Source of the DNA: Chloroflexota bacterium
GTDB taxonomy: Bacteria > Chloroflexota > Anaerolineae > J102
Direction of reading: 5' to 3'
DNA length: 16,319 nt
NCBI GenBank assembly: GCA_003353825.1
Contig: PIVW01000080.1
Coordinates: 1 to 16,319, forward strand
The first letter of the stretch is position 1. Every line of letters starts with the position of its first letter. Shown piece after piece: positions 14,530 to 16,319 of this stretch. The notes beneath the pieces are model-generated. The model saw nothing but the letters and a program-made list of their open reading frames with translations. It searched no databases and was not told where the DNA came from. A program made the translations under genes and the position numbers.

Positions 14530-14981
14530 AGCCGGCACACATCAAAAGACACGGACTTTGGTATAGTAGATAAGAGGAGCCTTATGCCGAGAGTTTGAAT
14601 GTATCTTCTCAATAACTTGGGGGAACTAGCCCGTCCACGAAGGTGGACGTTCGGCGGTACGCCCTCTGAGCCCGAATTCATTCGGCGAGTGCCCCGGATT
14701 ACTGAAGCCTTATCGATTTTCAAAAAAACGGTATCCATTTCAGCCCGTTCGATTCCGGAGACCGGAATGGTTACAGTCCATTTATCTAATAGGTTGCGCT
14801 GGCGCAAGACCGAATAACTTACGTGATGGGTTTCTGGATCGATAACAACCTCGTCTATCTTTCCCACTTGGCCATCCGTTGCAAACACTCTTGCACCTTT
14901 ATTCACCGCTAGTGGTGTTAATGAAGGCTGAGCGGGGAGCCCCAGTGTCGTTGATTCTGCCATTCGGTAAGGATGATGCAT
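14499..14981 (-). CDS. PRC-barrel domain protein, C-terminal half (frameshifted from 14899-15291)
   Basis: The frame encodes a PRC-barrel: L-A-V-N-K-G-A-R-V-F-A-T-D-G-Q-V-G-K-I-D-E-V-V, I-D-P-E-T-H-H-V-S-Y-S-V-L-R, V-T-I-P-V-S-G-I and V-F-L-K-I-D-K-A-S-V. In Chloroflexota and Cyanobacteria this domain usually follows a first one on the same chain, as the second half of an MHIP-type protein. Here the first half ends in another frame about 75 bases further on, so the two ORFs are best read as one gene broken near 14950-14985 by a frameshift (natural or sequencing error). The tail after about 14690 does not match the family. It runs over a hairpin (14632-14649) and into the REP palindrome, which ends the frame. 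ATG 14981 is probably not a real start. Confidence 0.6.
   Translation of the reverse strand: MHHPYRMAESTTLGLPAQPSLTPLAVNKGARVFATDGQVGKIDEVVIDPETHHVSYSVLRQRNLLDKWTVTIPVSGIERAEMDTVFLKIDKASVIRGTRRMNSGSEGVPPNVHLRGRASSPKLLRRYIQTLGIRLLLSTIPKSVSFDVCRLRKPTQTCPE
14632..14649. other. Perfect hairpin CGTCCAC-GAAG-GTGGACG
   Basis: A 7-bp perfect stem (14632-14638 with 14643-14649) and a GAAG tetraloop. It lies where PRC-family homology ends in the C-terminal frame. It may be part of an inserted repeat or an mRNA 3' structure. No T-run follows on the minus strand. Confidence 0.5.
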
Positions 14982-15291
14982 CCATCGTGTAGCTAGCCGC
15001 TATTGCCGGTGACGGAGCCGGTGGTGCATTATCGTAGGCGTCATAGCCATTGAAATGTGCTTCGTGGAAGGGAGTTAACTGATAAACAGCCTCTTTGCGG
15101 CAATCAAGCAGGATAACAGTTCGGTCTGAATCCACCACAAAATCCAAAGGCGCCAGGAATTCGCGCCCATGTTCCTCTGTTTTGACAACAAAATGGGTGA
15201 TTTGCTCAGTGATAAGATCGACAATTATGTACGATGATTTACCGACGGGACCATCGTAACAAGAAACGGTTGCGTGCATTGGAATATGCAT
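14899..15291 (-). CDS. PRC-barrel domain protein, N-terminal half
   Basis: The 130-residue frame starts M-H-I-P-M-H-A-T-V-S-C-Y-D-G-P-V-G-K-S-S-Y-I-I-V, continues E-Q-I-T-H-F-V-V-K, E-F-L-A-P-L-D-F-V and then Y-Q-L-T-P-F-H-E-A-H-F, the first PRC-barrel of a two-barrel family in Chloroflexota and Cyanobacteria. PRC-barrels are small beta-barrel scaffolds that bind partner proteins or RNA; no catalytic role is known here. ATG 15291 is chosen over 15348 because AGAAGGAGA lies just upstream and homologues begin MHIP. It follows the second phosphatase by 32 bases. The frame ends after a P-rich linker (P-P-A-P-S-P) while the second barrel continues in another frame (14499-14981). Confidence 0.75.
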   Translation of the reverse strand: MHIPMHATVSCYDGPVGKSSYIIVDLITEQITHFVVKTEEHGREFLAPLDFVVDSDRTVILLDCRKEAVYQLTPFHEAHFNGYDAYDNAPPAPSPAIAASYTMDASSLPNGRINDTGAPRSAFINTTSGE

Positions 15292-15323
15292 AAGGTCTCC
15301 TTCTGATAGCTGTGATATAAACT

Positions 15324-15839
15324 TCAAATACTGTGTTGCGTCTGCCAATATGGCTCAAACTTTTCAATCCGTTTTCTGATATGAGGTTTGTACGGATCGG
15401 CTATTTCACGGGCGTCAGCTACCATCCGCATCGCCTCAGCCGCCGAATGCCCCTGACCAATAAGAATACAGGAAGCCATGGCCACACTGCGATGGATGCC
15501 CGCTTTACAAAAGACAAGCACTTTACCACTCGCATCCAGGATGGGCAGTGCCACCTCCGCACCGTGGCGCAATTGAAACAGGGGCAAGGGCATAAAAGGG
15601 GCATCTGTCATCCGAATTTGAACCATTTTTAAAGGAGGCAGTTTCAACTCTTTGTCTTGTCTTTCCCAGAGCGTGCAAATGATGAGTTCGATGCCATAAT
15701 CCACGATTTCTGGTGCATGTTTGGCAATGGGCCAGTTGGAAACAAACAGGCCATTCGTAATCTGGGAAATGTCCAGAATATCTGTCTCCTCGGTGATGCC
15801 CTGTCTGCGATTGCGTAATTTTCGAATAATGGATGCCAT
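15324..15839 (-). CDS. Dual-specificity-type protein phosphatase 2
   Basis: This 171-residue paralogue of the enzyme at 13877-14362 has a P-loop that reads F-C111-K-A-G-I-H-R117-S, so the usual His before the catalytic Cys is replaced by Phe. The conserved Asp candidate is D79 in M-T-D-A-P-F-M-P-L-P. The N-terminus is basic (M-A-S-I-I-R-K-L-R-N-R-R), followed by I-T-N-G-L-F-V-S-N-W-P. ATG 15839 with AGGTGA upstream is preferred over the GTG at 15848. It lies 14 bases after the metallophosphoesterase stop, which suggests co-transcription. The His-to-Phe change may lower activity by altering the Cys pKa; this is an inference from PTP chemistry. Confidence 0.85.
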   Translation of the reverse strand: MASIIRKLRNRRQGITEETDILDISQITNGLFVSNWPIAKHAPEIVDYGIELIICTLWERQDKELKLPPLKMVQIRMTDAPFMPLPLFQLRHGAEVALPILDASGKVLVFCKAGIHRSVAMASCILIGQGHSAAEAMRMVADAREIADPYKPHIRKRIEKFEPYWQTQHSI

Positions 15840-15853
15840 CTTTATCACCTATG

Positions 15854-16315
15854 TCATGGTTGCCTGAGGGTAACACTATCGATCAACTCGTCTGAACGAT
15901 TATAAAAACTGAAATTGATACAACTATCATCCGCCGTTATGAGCATTGCCCCAAAATCCTGGTTGTAACGCACGGCGCTGCCCGGCACTGCCTCGGTGAA
16001 GGTATGAATACGCCAACGCCCTCCCAAGCCATTGATAAAATAGTGGATGTCGTCGCGATTGATACGTTCGTAACTGTGTTGGTGACCGGACAAGACGGCC
16101 GTCGCCCCCCACTTCGCATAAGGCCATTGCATCTCTGAGTCAGCCCCATGCTTGCCGCCAGAACTGTAAGGCAAATGGTGCTGTGTGACCAACTTCCAGG
16201 GAGCGGTTGAGGCTGTCATTTGCGTTTTGAGCCATTCCGCCTGAATGGAGTCGCTGGTACGCCCGTCGGGTTCTTCTTCATTACTGTCAATTACAAAAAG
16301 TTTAGCAAAAGCATA
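15854..16315 (-). CDS. Calcineurin-like metallophosphoesterase, C-terminal part (5' end broken or outside)
   Basis: The frame reads F-V-I-D-S-N, then A-E-W-L-K-T-Q, W-K-L-V-T-Q-H-H-L-P-Y-S-S-G-G-K-H-G, V-L-S-G-H-Q-H-S-Y-E-R and Y-F-I-N-G-L-G-G. HHLPYSSG and GHQHSYER are the late metal-binding motifs of purple-acid-phosphatase-like phosphoesterases. The N-terminal metal motifs (GD, GNHD) are not in the window. Homology extends upstream of ATG 16219 to about 16312, but a TGA at 16316-16318 is in frame just before it, and no other start codon is seen between. The gene is either interrupted by this stop or a frameshift at the edge, or starts at 16219 as a truncated form. It is first in the minus-strand block. 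Confidence 0.75.
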   Translation of the reverse strand, partial: YAFAKLFVIDSNEEEPDGRTSDSIQAEWLKTQMTASTAPWKLVTQHHLPYSSGGKHGADSEMQWPYAKWGATAVLSGHQHSYERINRDDIHYFINGLGGRWRIHTFTEAVPGSAVRYNQDFGAMLITADDSCINFSFYNRSDELIDSVTLRQP

Positions 16316-16319
16316 TCAA

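Noticed and set aside
14363..14545. N-terminal extension of phosphatase 1
   Set aside because: It translates the REP palindrome (P-V-L-S-E-I-E-G) and low-quality sequence; the ATG at 14362 has a GGTGGAG site and fits the paralogue.

Overview
The window looks like a chromosomal segment from an uncultured Chloroflexota bacterium, probably Anaerolineae-like. This is an inference from style only: two-domain PRC-barrel proteins starting MHIP, large secreted tandem nucleotidases, an operon of stand-alone transporters and small tyrosine phosphatases, and many palindromic dispersed repeats. There is no rRNA or other phylogenetic marker. I see no tRNA, rRNA or CRISPR array.

Left edge (1-512, minus): the N-terminal 170 codons of a transposase-like protein run off the window.

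Plus-strand cluster (634-5669): five genes. Two paralogous 7-TM proteins of unknown function (634-1263 and 5064-5669) bracket a 12-TM heme-copper-oxidase-like subunit (1588-3129), a SUMF1-fold lipoprotein coupled to it by an ATGA overlap (3126-4079), and a heme o synthase (about 4164-5027). No subunit II, cytochrome c or CuA gene is present. The oxidase-like protein keeps plausible heme-ligand histidines in TM2 and TM10, but has a second H-x-H in TM6 and no TM7 HH pair. Together these look like a self-contained, unusual heme-O respiratory or NO-handling module with its own cofactor enzyme. This is the best candidate for an undescribed system here.

Repeat-rich gap (5670-6301): two MITE-like inverted-repeat elements (about 5740-5867 and 6121-6262), a 15-bp direct repeat, and a hairpin that contains the ribosome binding site of the next gene.

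6302-9958 (plus): a 1218-residue exported protein with two full metallophosphatase/5'-nucleotidase modules in tandem, followed by a strong intrinsic terminator. A frameshifted IS110-type transposase remnant lies just downstream (10086-10315).

Minus-strand block (16315 down to 10321), closely spaced and apparently one operon, in transcription order: metallophosphoesterase (broken at its 5' side), dual-specificity-type phosphatase, PRC-barrel protein (split by a frameshift), a second phosphatase paralogous to the first, SulP anion transporter with STAS domain, AI-2E-family permease, and a two-TM potassium channel. The common theme is ion or metabolite transport with phosphatase and PRC-barrel proteins that may regulate it; that functional link is inferred from gene order only.
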